Shown: in pieces, positions 23,038 through 34,500 of the stretch
Layout of the letters: each line of letters opens with the position of its first letter
Position numbering within the stretch: the first letter of the stretch is position 1
Assembly (NCBI GenBank): GCA_029747015.1
Contig: JAKOGI010000816.1
Coordinates: forward strand, 33,501-97,500
From: Carnegiea gigantea
Lineage: Eukaryota > Streptophyta > Magnoliopsida > Caryophyllales > Cactaceae
Direction: 5' to 3'
DNA: 64,000 nucleotides
The notes under the pieces: generated by a model
Told to the model about the DNA's origin: nothing
The model's database searches: none
The model's input: only the letters and a program-made list of their open reading frames with translations
Position numbers and translations under genes: made by a program

Positions 23038-25122
23038 ATGAATCAAACGTTAAACTTCCTGTTCAGAAGCGAACAACTTAAACTAGCAAAGTTTCTGAGG
23101 AATTGCTCCAGGAACTTGTTGCTGGACCAAGGGATGCAGGCTCATGCAGCTGTGGTGAAAATGGGCTTCTGTTTTGATATGATATTAAGCAATGATCTGG
23201 TTGATATGTACGGTAAATGTCAGAGAATGGACAACGCTTGTAAAGTGTTCGACAAAATGTCTCAAAGGAATGTGGTTTCTTGGACTGCTCTTATTTGTGG
23301 GTTTCTGCACGAGGGTGATGCTGAAGGAGCATTGTCGTTTTTTTATAGGATGGGTTTGTCGGACGTTAAACCCAATGAGTACACTTTTTCTGCCTGTTTT
23401 AAAGCATGTGGGCTTCTAGGAATGCCTGAAAGGGGAATGCAAGTTCACAGCTTTTGTGTGAAAGCTGGGTTTGAATGTAACCCTGTTGTGGGCAATTCAG
23501 TGATCGATATGTATGCTAAATGCGGGAGTCTGGGAAGAGCAGCTCAAGCATTTAATGAATTGCCTGTGAAGAATCGCATAGCCTGGAACACTATTATAGC
23601 AGGGTACAATTCTGAAGATAATTTCATGAAGTCTATAGAATTGCTTTTGGAAATGCTAAATGAAGGCGAGAGTCCAGATGAGTTCACATTTACAAGTTTG
23701 CTGAAAGCTTGTAGCAATCTTAGGGCCATCCATTGTGGCACCCAAATCCATGCTGCCTTGATCACGAGAGGGTTCCCAGTTTTGGTCCAGACAGCTCTTG
23801 TTGGTGCACTAATTGACATGTATGTAAAATGTGGTTGCCTAATTGAGGGTCAGAAGCTGTTTGATCACATCGAAGAAAGAAGTATTGTTTCTTGGGCTTC
23901 TCTAGTTTTGGGTTATGCACAGGAAGGTTATCTTTCAGAGGCTATGGATGTGTTTGAACAACTTAGGGAGGGCAACATCCAGGTAGATGCATTCACCCTC
24001 TCAGGATTAATTGGGGTCTTTGCTGATTTTGCATTTGTGGTGCAAGGAAAGCAAATGCATGCTTACGCTGCCAAGCTCCCCTCTTGTCTTGAGCTCGAAG
24101 TCGCTAATTCAATTGCTGACTTGTATCTCAAGTGTGGATTGATGGAAGACGCAGAGAGATTTTTCGGTGAAATGCCTATCAAAAATAGAGTTTCTTATAC
24201 AGTTATGATTACTGGCTATGGAAAACATGGTCTTGGGGAAAAAGCAGTAGTTCTTTTCAATGAGATGCTTTCAGAAAATATAAGGCCTGATAGCGTAACT
24301 TACTTGGCCATCCTCTCAGCTTGTAGCCATTCAGGATTGATAGAAGAATGTCAAGAATACTTTTGCCACTTATGCAATGACCGCTGGACCCAACCGAGGG
24401 TGGAGCATTATTCTTGCATGGTTGACCTCCTCGGTCGAGCTGGGCGTCTAAATGATGCCAAAAATCTCATAAAGAGCATGCCAATGAAACCCAATGTAGG
24501 TGTATGGCAGACATTGTTGAGTGCTTGTAGAGTTCATGGGGACTTGGAACTTGGAAAAGTAGTTGGAAAGACCATTTTAGAATTGGATCCAGATAGTCCT
24601 GTCAATTACGTTTTAATATCTAACATATTTGCGAATGGTGGCTACTGGAAAGAGTCTCAAGTGCTGAGGGAAGCTGCGAAAAGAAAGGGTTTGAAGAAAG
24701 ACGCTGGCCAGAGCTGGGTCGAAATTAACAAAATTGTCCATTTCTTTTATGGAGGAGATGATACACATCCACTCACCAGTAAAATCCATCACGTGTTAAA
24801 AGAGATGGAAAGAAGGTTAAAAGAAGAGTTGGGCTATACCCATGAAGTAAGGTTTGCATTACATGATGTAGATGAAGAGTCGAAGGAGGAAAACTTGAGA
24901 GTTCATAGTGAGAAATTGGCTATTGGACTAGCATTACTCTCTGGTGGAATGGGAAAGAGCGGAAAGGTGATCAGGATTTTCAAAAACTTGAGGGTTTGTG
25001 GGGACTGCCATGAGTTTATAAAGGGTTTGTCGAAGATTTTAGAGAAGGTGATTTTGGTCCGTGACGCGAATAGATTCCACAAGTTCCAGGATGGCAAGTG
25101 TTCTTGTGGAGACTACTGGTGA
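23038..25122 (+). CDS. DYW-type pentatricopeptide repeat protein (At3g15130-like)
   Basis: Single exon, 694 aa. It shows PLS-class PPR repeats through most of its length (NDLVDMYGKC, RNVVSWTALI, NSVIDMYAKCG), then E/E+ motifs and a DYW domain with the deaminase-like signature HSEKLA ... CGDCHEF and the terminus CSCGDYW. Such proteins bind organelle transcripts sequence-specifically, and the DYW domain performs C-to-U RNA editing in mitochondria or plastids. Closest recalled relative: Arabidopsis At3g15130 (similar length; shared IGVFADF and HVLK..ERRLKEELGY blocks). An in-frame ATG at 22933 lies inside the hAT terminal repeat, so I take the ATG at 23038 (MNQTLNFLF). The hAT end is only 92 bp upstream of it, which may alter expression. 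Confidence 0.92.
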   Translation: MNQTLNFLFRSEQLKLAKFLRNCSRNLLLDQGMQAHAAVVKMGFCFDMILSNDLVDMYGKCQRMDNACKVFDKMSQRNVVSWTALICGFLHEGDAEGALSFFYRMGLSDVKPNEYTFSACFKACGLLGMPERGMQVHSFCVKAGFECNPVVGNSVIDMYAKCGSLGRAAQAFNELPVKNRIAWNTIIAGYNSEDNFMKSIELLLEMLNEGESPDEFTFTSLLKACSNLRAIHCGTQIHAALITRGFPVLVQTALVGALIDMYVKCGCLIEGQKLFDHIEERSIVSWASLVLGYAQEGYLSEAMDVFEQLREGNIQVDAFTLSGLIGVFADFAFVVQGKQMHAYAAKLPSCLELEVANSIADLYLKCGLMEDAERFFGEMPIKNRVSYTVMITGYGKHGLGEKAVVLFNEMLSENIRPDSVTYLAILSACSHSGLIEECQEYFCHLCNDRWTQPRVEHYSCMVDLLGRAGRLNDAKNLIKSMPMKPNVGVWQTLLSACRVHGDLELGKVVGKTILELDPDSPVNYVLISNIFANGGYWKESQVLREAAKRKGLKKDAGQSWVEINKIVHFFYGGDDTHPLTSKIHHVLKEMERRLKEELGYTHEVRFALHDVDEESKEENLRVHSEKLAIGLALLSGGMGKSGKVIRIFKNLRVCGDCHEFIKGLSKILEKVILVRDANRFHKFQDGKCSCGDYW

Positions 25123-26240
25123 TGAATACTTGAGAGTTATGGCTCCTGTTATGATGACCTTCCAATATTTGGTGAGTGCTAGATACAAGGCCCAAACCGA
25201 TGACAGCGCTGCTCAGCCCCTCCCCTCTGTATTGCTTTTGTGAATGGTCAAATTGAAGCATTCAACTTAAGAAGAGCATAAAGCAGGTGCTAGAAGTCGA
25301 CAGCCGAACAGCAACAACAGGAAATGCGTGGTGAAATTAGTCCTCAGGCAACGAGGTCAGTTCTATACGAAATCTTCACAACATTTGAGCAACAAATAGG
25401 AATATTCTTGTCCAAACAATGACCTTCTATGATGGCTTTAATTTGCCTTTGTGTGGTTCTGGATTGGTGCTGTTGCATATGTTTAACCAGTAAGAATTAA
25501 TTGATGGTTGACGTCGGTGGTGGCAAAGGTTTGTGTGACCCCCCATGATTTGATGAGGGAATACCCTGGTTTTTGTTTGTTTGTTTGTTTGTTTGCTTTG
25601 TTTGTTTGTGGGACAGGGGGTTTGTTTCAGAGGGAAGGAGGGGTGAAAAGAGGGAAACCTCCTTCAAAATGCCTCTAGTTGGATTCAATCCCACCCTCGA
25701 TGGAGGGTTAAGTGAATGCCACTGGTGCACCCTTTGTGGTTATGGTGTTTTATTTATGGAAAAAAAAAAAGCACCATTCAATCAAGTGGTAAGAGCCTGG
25801 ACTTTTGAACAAGCAACTTCATGTTATGTTTACTTTTCTTTGATTTTGTCAAGATAAGAATTTACTAGACATTGAAGTAGTGTTTCTGATAGCATAATAC
25901 GGAAAATAGACAGCTCTTGAAGTTGTTAAGTATTTCTGAGGTAGATGCCATGAAACTCAATATATGAGTAGGCAGAGTAATCTTTCTTGTGCTTTTTTCT
26001 TATCTATCCTTCATTTCAAAACATTTGTCACAGTTCTAAATGCCACTGTGTGCGATTACAAGGAAATGTGATACATATATAATGAGGTAGCAGATCCCAA
26101 AAATAATGTGAGTGGATGAGTCTCTAGACCTAGCAAAATGCAAATTATGATGGGACGCATTTTACTGTCTTGTTTTTGTTGGCTTCAGTGGATGACAACA
26201 TTCTATATGTTGACTTATGTTGGCGCATTCGTTTTTGCAG
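25123..26240. other. PPR 3' flank and intergenic DNA
   Basis: The presumed PPR 3'UTR is followed by intergenic sequence with a (GTTT)n/(TTTG)n microsatellite at about 25573-25612. It ends where homology to the BTB/NPH3 gene begins. No gene was recognised. Confidence 0.5.
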
Positions 26241-26460
26241 ATAGTTGCTTCTGATCTGGCCGCTGATGTTGTTACTGTGGGTGACCTGAAATTCCATCTT
26301 CACAAGGTATAATGTCTGCCTGATCAAATGAGCAGCTTTCCATTTTCACGTACACAACTGTGCATTCGAATGAATGATGTTCGTGGATGTTATTGGCTTT
26401 AAGTTTCCCTGAAACTATTGATCAGAAAGGTGTTGCTTTTCTTCTTAATCTAATTACTGC

Positions 26461-26490
26461 TCTTTTTTTTTTTGGGGGGGGGGGGGGGGG
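26461..26490. repeat. Poly(T)-poly(G) tract
   Basis: A run of about 12 T followed by about 18 G, in the intron between exons 2 and 3 of the pseudogene. It is one of many such composite homopolymer tracts in the window. Confidence 0.8.
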
Positions 26491-27100
26491 TTAACAATAA
26501 TCTACTTTGAGTCATTCTTTGCTGCGGTTTCCTCTACTTTCCAAGAGTAACTGCCTGTATAAGCTTAAAATGAAAGCAGATGAAGAGCGTCGTGGTGAAT
26601 TGATTTGATTGGCTTTCAAAGGGATTTGAAAAAATTTGTGCCAAGTTCCGCTATGGCATGATAATCACTCTTGCATACATCATTGCTGCAGCACGCTGGC
26701 TGCTGAATACCTTGAGATCATTGATGATATTGGTAAAGGAAATCTCATATTCAAGGTAGAGGTTTTCCTCAACTCCAGTATTTTCTGTACCTGTAAAGAT
26801 TTCTATTAATCTATTATCGTCCTTCAAACCACTAAATATCTGCTACCGTTGTCTGAGGTTTTAAAGAATGTTATTGAGATGCATAGACTCTGACACTCTG
26901 TCACATCTGAGACCTCTGTGGACCCTACAAAAGGCTCTTGGTCTTACACACACAATAGGAAACTAGCCATGGCAAATTGAATTCTTAAGCATGAGACTCT
27001 TGAATTAGTCCTAAAAGACTGGTGGGTTGAAGTATATGCGAGTTAGATATCGATATGTACAAGAGAGTCGTGATTGCTATGAAATCAAAGGGAATGAATG

Positions 27101-27398
27101 GGGCCCTGCTATTTGGTGGAGCACTTGGAAAGAGACGAATATCCCAGATTTTTGAGGGCAAAGCTAGCTCTGTTCAAGATTTCGAACTTTATTGCCTGAG
27201 AACTTTGTATACTTGGAGTCAAGTTCTCAATCATGGTACAAAGTTGACTTTTTTGAATTTTGTCTATATTGTCGTTGTAGAGGGATTGAGGGCATAATGT
27301 TAGTTTGTGAGAGCCTCCTTTTGTACATGGGTGACATCCCCTTGGTGTGTTCTTTATACAAATTTTTTGAATTACTTATCACAAAAAATTTTTAAAAA
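27101..27398 (+). mobile_element. L1-type LINE 3' fragment inside the pseudogene
   Basis: About 300 bp interrupts the exon 3 homology between ...GAATGAATG and GGACGGGCCTGTG. One frame encodes RIFEGKASS..., LYCLRTLYTWSQ and similar peptides typical of the extreme C-terminus of plant L1 ORF2. It ends in an A-rich tail. It is absent from the intact gene copy, so it post-dates the duplication or helped to kill this copy. Confidence 0.7.
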
Positions 27399-29869
27399 GG
27401 ACGGGCCTGTGATCGATGAAGCTCTGAGGACCTATGCCATTCGATGGTTACCAGATTCTATTGATGCTATGGTTTCTGATGATCATGTGAAAAGAAACAG
27501 GTCCTTACTCCTTAGTAGAAACAATAACATGCTTCTTGCCATCGGATAAATTTTTAGGCTTTTCTTGTAGCTTCTAGTTCAAACTGTTAAAAGTTACCAT
27601 TCTACTAGAAGCAGATGACTTGGCAAGGGAAGATTTGGTAGAAAAAATAGCTTGAAGCTGCATGAGGCATCTGTAAAAGACCTCTTAATCCTAGCAAGGC
27701 CTCCTGCCTAAGTTGATGTTGAGCCGGTGCATTGCATTGTGAAAAGATTTGTGGTGCAGGAAAAAAAAAAGTCCCCAGGATGTGGGTACTTATGAGAAGA
27801 ATGAAAAACACTGATATATGTCTTAAGACATCGATCTTGGTTGAATATCAATGGACTGCTTGATGTGTCTCTTGCAGAGATTGCATCAGATCCAAGCCTG
27901 CCCCTGGCTAGCTTCGTTGAACTGTCAAATTTGATGCCTAAGTCAGCAAGACCAGTCCATGATGGGTTGTATACAGCCATGGACATCTCCTTAAAGGTAA
28001 GCTTCTAAAACTGTTTGACAAACATGTCTTACCCTCACAATGTTTTGACCTATTTGGCTGTTTCTAGTTGGCTGCAAGGTAAGCTTCTAAAGTTAAGTGA
28101 TGATCTTGTGGTCTGAAGAGTGTAGTTTTCTAGTTGGCTGTTTCACTTCACTTGTCCTATTTTCACCTCTTGGTTCATTGGTTATGATGCTCTGTATGAC
28201 AATTTTGGTTGTGAATTGTCAGTATGCGTGGTATTGTGTTGCGTAAATGATTGGCAGCTTCATTGCCCTGATGATATTGAGGTTTCTCTTGGAGTTTTTC
28301 CTTAAGAATTGTGGTGACCAAACTAGTAGGCTGACTTGATCTAGATTATCCCAAATCTAAGAGAGCCAGCTGAACTTGACCTAGGTTGATGAGCAGTTAA
28401 GCTTAGTTGGGCCATTCATGGGTGTGCCCAGCCTGAGTTAAGGCATCAGGTCCAGGCATATTTAGGTTCCCTCTTTAGTAGAGAAATAAAAAAAAGTGGG
28501 GGAGAAAGAAGGGGGGGGGGGGATCTACTGTACTGTTTCCTCTCGCTCTGTTCAGCTTGCCTAATTGGTCTCTGGCCAAGGGATGAGCTAGCTCGGCTCA
28601 TCTACGCTCGGCAGGCCAGCTGGTCTGAAGCAGCCTATGGGCTACCACTGCTTGAGAAGAACTGGACAGCAGTATCTAGTAGTAATAAGTAATAACTAGT
28701 CTATTGATTTCAGATCAAGGATGAAGATCTTTCACATTTTGGCAGAGTAGCCTTCGGAAAAGAGAAATGTGATTCACATTTTGTTTATTTAGTCTTTACG
28801 TACCCTGCAATTAGAAGTACCATGTGCAAGCAATCTGTGTCTTCTGCTTTTGTCTGGGATATCTAGCAGAACCATTATCCATGTTGACACCTAATTAGTC
28901 TTTGTCGAACTTGGCTACCAAGCATCAAACATGGGAAATTTTCTAGATCATGAACTCTCCCATGTTTCTTATTTCGGAAAATTTTTATGTTCTGGCATCA
29001 GCTGTCATGCTGATAAATAGTGTATTGGGTATCCACATGAGTACATGAGGTTGAGATGAAATGAGACTTCAGCAAAAAATGGATTGCAAGTATTTTGGTT
29101 TTGGAGTTCACTATCAGGTATTCAGCCATCACCTTGATATGGAAGTAGTGCTCTCTGCTCATAATGTCGCTGCCTATTTTCTTCCTGCTTGATAGTGTTC
29201 TTGGCTTGTTCTAGTCCTTCATATCATCTCTACTAGGCTAAAAATTGCAACTTTATGCAATTGTGTTGGGTCTTATAGTGATTCTTTTGCTTTGCATTTT
29301 AGAAACATCCGGACTTGACCAGGGGCGAAAGGAAGCAAATGTGCAGGCAGCACAAAATGACCCGCTCCCCTCCGATGCGTAGTCCAAATGTGATTTGTAG
29401 TCCAAATGTCCTACTTCGAGCAGGTTAGAACTGCAGCTGGTGGGCCTCACAGCAGTACTTCTCAACACACCTCATCGTTGAAGCTAAATGAAGAGAAATT
29501 CGAAGAAGAATGGGATCAAAGAAACCTAGAGACTGCCAAGTCCTTGAGGAAACAGATGCACAAAATGAAGATCCAGGAAACCAAGTAGTTGCATACAAAC
29601 CAGAATATGGCCAAGAAGAACAGCAGGAACAGCTGTAGTGGGGCCCATTTGCTCCCCTCTCGATCAAGGAGAATATTCAACCAATTGTGGGGAATGGCAA
29701 GGGAGGAAATGGGTACAAGAGCTCATAGACAAAGTGCAAGTTACTAGTACTGCCGACTTCTTTAAGTCCTGGTGATACCAAGTCTTCTGGCTCATCTTCA
29801 AGGCATAAGAGTCATTCAATATCCTAAAGAAAGTAGGGTTGAGGGGTTGCTTGCATCCTGATGACTAGA

Positions 29870-30490
29870 TGTTGATTAAACATGGAAGTTTAAAAAGTGG
29901 CAGAACTACTTTCTTGTAATTTACTGGTTTGTGTTGTAATGCTGCTTCAGATTGGAGAAGTAATATAATTTAGAGGGGCCCTTGAGTGCAAAAAGAATCA
30001 AACTTACTTATCCAAAATTTCCTTGTGTTAGTATAATGCTGCCTACTAGCATTCAACTTGTGATCCTAATTGCAAATTAAGATGACCAATAGATTTTTGA
30101 GATTCCAGGGTTTGATGACCTTTTCGAGGAGCTGTTTAACTAGGTTCAAATCTATTTATGCCCTGAACACTCCACGTAGGTGAGAATTTCACCCCTTGAT
30201 TGGGCAAGTGGGTTCTCTCAATGGTTTGATAATATATTGAATGAAGTTTTATTTGTTTTGTATGATTGGAAGATTTCAAACCAAAATTTTTCAGGAATTA
30301 TAGTAAATTTATCATATATCATTCATTCTAAAAGAAATTTATGTAAAATAAGGACGCAACGTGATTTCAGTATTAATGAATATATGGGGCAAAAAGAGAA
30401 CGAACAATCCTAATGTACTATTCGATACATCAATAACAGGGTATACAATCTAGTATTACAAAAACGATGGGACATGCAATATGTTGTATA
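29870..30490. other. Intergenic DNA between pseudogene and spatacsin fragment
   Basis: AT-rich. A 77-codon open stretch at 30180-30413 has no recognisable domain and is probably chance. Confidence 0.4.
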
Positions 30491-30505
30491 TTGGCCTCTC
30501 AGTGC

Positions 30506-30775
30506 TTGATTTCTCTTTATTCAGGCACTGTTTCATCTCATCTAAATGCACAATGTGAACATGCTTCCGAACCGATTTGAGCAATCTTTGCTCCTCCTCC
30601 CTGAACATCGCCCTGCCCTCTCTTCTCTCATCAGAGTTATGGCCAAAGCTGAATCATTATCAGGCTCTGGGTCTCTCCCACTTGTCTCCTTATGTTCTTG
30701 CACAACGCATCGAACACATCTGCATTCTCTTGAAAAACCCTTCTCAAACCCACCACTCTTTTGCAAACTAACTTG
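30506..30775 (-). pseudogene. Displaced fragment of spatacsin exon 1
   Basis: About 250 bp aligns on the same strand with 5427-5665 of spatacsin exon 1, from the CACTGTTTCATCTCATC phrase through GAAAAACCCTTCTCAAACCC. Small indels break the frame (for example in the EEDQRLL region). It carries no upstream or downstream exons. It lies next to the NPH3 pseudogene, about 25 kb from its parent. Confidence 0.85.
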
Positions 30776-31325
30776 AAATGACTGCCAGAAATTTATTATA
30801 AATGCCTACTTGTGTACGAATGTTTTGGCAGACAGCTAACCTTTTTTCTGGGTTAGAGCATCAGTTAAAACTATTAAAGTACCGTTTTGAACTAATTAGA
30901 AAACAACTACTCACTAATAAGCAACACAAACTTCAAGAGAAAAAGAGCTACTTATGATGAGCAAAACCCTTAAAGAGAATGCATTATTTAATTAGCTTCC
31001 AAACACCACAACAATGCAACCATAAGCTAGATTTAACTATGAGTTTTCAAGAAAAGACAATCACGGTTCATGTTAAAGGCATTACGATTATTCAAAAGAG
31101 GAAATGTAACAAATGCAATCATATATCACCAGCACATTAATATTACAGTCCATACTAAAAAGGGCATTGTTTCATATTGAATATAAATCAATTGTGGCCT
31201 CCTGCCGTCTATTTGTGTGAGTATGCGCATGTTGTTTAGAAGGGGTAAGCAATCCAAAGGGAACCACAAAGAGAGATCATGAATCTGAAACCAAGTCTTC
31301 CAACTCCCTATTTGAGACTATGCTA
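30776..31325. other. Intergenic / distal 3' region of PLD gene
   Basis: AT-rich sequence with no recognised gene. Confidence 0.4.
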
Positions 31326-31535
31326 GCTAAGCTAGTTCAATGTCACGATCAACCCATTCCGAAAGAACAGCTACATTGAGGCAGCAGCCAAACATCAATA
31401 GCTCAGGACGTATCTCATAGTCTGTAAACATCGAGGCTAAGCTAGTTCAATGTCTCGATCAACCCATTCTGAAAGAACAGCTACATCGAGGCAGAAGCCA
31501 AACATCGATAACTCAGGACGTATCTCATAGTCTGT
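31326..31535. repeat. Tandem duplication, 110-bp unit
   Basis: Two copies of a 110-bp unit starting GCTAAGCTAGTTCAATGTC at 31326 and 31436, differing at only a handful of positions (for example GTCACGATC versus GTCTCGATC). It lies immediately downstream of the PLD stop codon, so probably within its 3'UTR. Confidence 0.9.
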
Positions 31536-31571
31536 CCCTTCTATTTGCTGCTGCCAACTAGGATTCTTGCA

Positions 31572-34500
31572 TCAGCTTGCGAAGGCAAGACCTTGCAATG
31601 GCTCGACAGGCACAGCATATGGCGAGTTCCAATCAGCATCAAATATCTGCTGAAGTTGGGAAACAATGGCAGTGTCGTATGTACCAAAGCTGACCCCAGC
31701 TGTTGTGTAGAAATAGTCCCATACGAGATTGCTTGTCCCAATGTGGGCCCTCACGTCACTGACAGCATATTTTCCATGGTTTACCCTTGTATAGCCCGGG
31801 TATGTGTTCCCCGTTCTACTCCCCTTGCTAAGGGCTGGTCCTGTTGAATTATAACCAGGTACCTCATAGTACTTGATTTCTACCCTGCCTTTGCAGTGGT
31901 TACGGCTCGATGAATGGCACAAGACATTAGTGTATAGAAGGTGCTTCAAGTAATCATCTGTATTGTTGATAAAATGCGACCATCGTGCCACGAGGAGCTT
32001 GACTGTTGCTTTCTTTGAGAAGACTACCTGTATTAGGTTAATGGCAAATTACACAAATTAACACAAATAATATTGAAATTTTGTGCATAATTTTCAAGGG
32101 CACGAGTGTAAGACTAAACAAGAGTTCAAGTCACACAAAATCTGTTCCTTTGTTCCAATCTACCCGATCTGTATTTATGGTCATATTCTGAATTATAGCA
32201 GACTAAAAGAAAATAGGAATCTCAGTGGACTATCCCGTGTTGTGAGATAATTATTAACCAATGGCTTCCAAATCGAGGGCCTAATGGAAACCACCTCTTT
32301 GCAATTCAATTACAAGGTAAGATTGCATGATTTGACTCCCCCACACTGGTGCAAAATAGGAATGGGGACAGTGATTGGTTTCATAGTTTTTGCAAATCAA
32401 TCTTTTATAGTGTGTGGTCTCATCAAAATATTTTCCTCTACTTCGCAAAAGCAAAAGGAACAAGCCGACGAATTTCAAGATAGATTTTTGCATATTAGCC
32501 TTTTTGGGGGGGGGGGGGGTGTTAAGAACATCTGCTGGTCTTCGGACACATGAGATAATCAGTTGCAATGAGAAAAACTCTCATTAGGTGATATAGCCAT
32601 CCTCAAACGACAGTTACCCATGACTTTGATTTTGTTGTTTCATGCTAAAATAGAATGAAGACACACATGCCCACCGAGAGCCCAAAAAGGCAGAGTCTAA
32701 CCATTGTTGAATAGACATACCTCTGATATAGCAGAAGAAAGTGAAGGCCAGTAAACAGTCTGCTTTGTATATTGAGATTGACCCAGCCAATCCATCGTAT
32801 TTATCCTAACAACAGCTCTAGTACCAACAGATTTTATTGTATCCACCCATGCTTGTTCATCTGTCTGGAAGTTTTTAAACAAGAGCTGCAAGAGAGACAT
32901 GTCTGGTGTGATGGATGCACAGTTTCAAATTACCTAAACTGATGGAAGGGGCCATTGGAATGCCGCAAGAAAATGAACAAGAAATATCTTTTTGGCTGTT
33001 GCAAAAATATTTGAAGCATCATCCCACCAATAATTGCAAAAATTTGCATGCTCACTCAATCACCTCAGGAGGGGCAAATGAGAGATAACTGGAGTAACTT
33101 GATGCAGTTGTACCATTGCTGTAGCCAGGAGTATCAAGGGGTACTTGGAACATAAAAGGATCTGACAGTGTAGGGTAGTCAGCCACGTATTTAAGCTTAA
33201 GAAAGGGGTGTGGAAGAGGCGATCTGCACCATTAGAAAGGCTGTTAAACTAAAGTCGAAGGGGCACAATCTTGGCAGCCTAAAAGAAAAGAGAAACTGCA
33301 AAAAGAAGAATAAGTTTACAAAGATAAAGTCAAAACTTTTAGTTCAGTGTCTTCAACGTACAACCGGTGCACCTATACATAACCAGAAATTATTATAGAT
33401 ATGAAGCAGACAAGCAACACCATACCGACATCTTTCTTTTGCAGGAACAAAGTATGACCAGCACGGAACAGTTCTATTAATTTGCCATTGCTGATCCCAT
33501 GCTGTTGTAGTATATTCTGAAGCATTGAGTGATGCTAGAGTCCACAAGTTATTATAGTAGATCTCCACCATCTTAGCAATTTTTCGACAACCAGCAAAAT
33601 AGATGCCAACTTCTTTCACCTAACAAAATATAAAAATGGTGACAGCTTACAAGTTAACATTTTCCTCTTAGGCAGAAGAGACAATCAATAAAGGCCGCAC
33701 CCTAGAGAGATCATCTCAAAGGGGGCTCCGTTCTCTCTATCCTTTGTTTTTTTTTTTTAAATTTTTTCCCGGGGGGGGTTGTTTTGTCATCCCATATGCC
33801 TCAGGAGCGATTTAGAAAACACTTATATGAGAATGTGAACTGAATACCATCAGAACATCCTTATGACAGCCCTTAAAAGCAATATGATGACAAGCCGAAG
33901 TTCGACAAATTCCCATTGGAGAAACATAGGTCAACAAAGGTAAGAAAAGGTCCAAATATAGCTTTTAACAGTATAACTGGGTGATGATCGTTGTAAATCT
34001 ATGCAGTACCCAGGTACCTGGGTAGTGATTGTTTGGGGGGGATGCTTTGTAATCCTTTTATTCAGGGCCCCCAAGAAAAAAGTATACCTGGGTAAGAGAT
34101 TTCCAATCATTATTGGCTGATCCAATGTACATGTCCCGGCGGTCTGATATCCAAACTTTAGCATGTACAATACCAGATCCCCACCAGTTGCCAAGTAACA
34201 ATGTCACATTCTTGACATTTGGTCGTCCTGACGCAACGTCAGATGGCTCTTTTGTATAATCAGGATACACACCAGAGTGCTGCAGAAACCTAGAATAGAG
34301 CAGTATAGCAAGCACACCCAGCAGTGAGTTTAGATATGTACCGAGGTGCAATTCTCCGAGAAGGAAGAAAACAATCAAAACTCAGACAAACACCTTACTC
34401 TGACGTTACGGTCAGCAGCATTTTCAATAGCTTTGTATACATCTAGACCTTCTTGAGCGCCAAACCTCTGCATTTCTTCCTTTGAGTACCCAAAATCCCC

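Larger units (their letters stand above)
26241..29827 (+). pseudogene. Unprocessed BTB/NPH3 pseudogene
   Basis: A degraded copy of the minus-strand BTB/NPH3 gene at 38594-43926. The exon 2 equivalent is 26241-26306, exon 3 about 26555-27996 and exon 4 about 29287-29827, ending in HKSHSIS-stop. Intron splice sites and intron sequence are retained (for example the GATATTGAGGTTTCTC phrase near 28275), so this is a DNA-level duplication rather than a retrocopy. Exon 1 is missing. Disabling changes include a 1-nt deletion early in exon 2, many stops and frameshifts in exon 3, and a LINE fragment at 27101-27398. The CTGGCTAGCTTCGTTGAACT region and the C-terminal tail are the best conserved. Confidence 0.88.
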
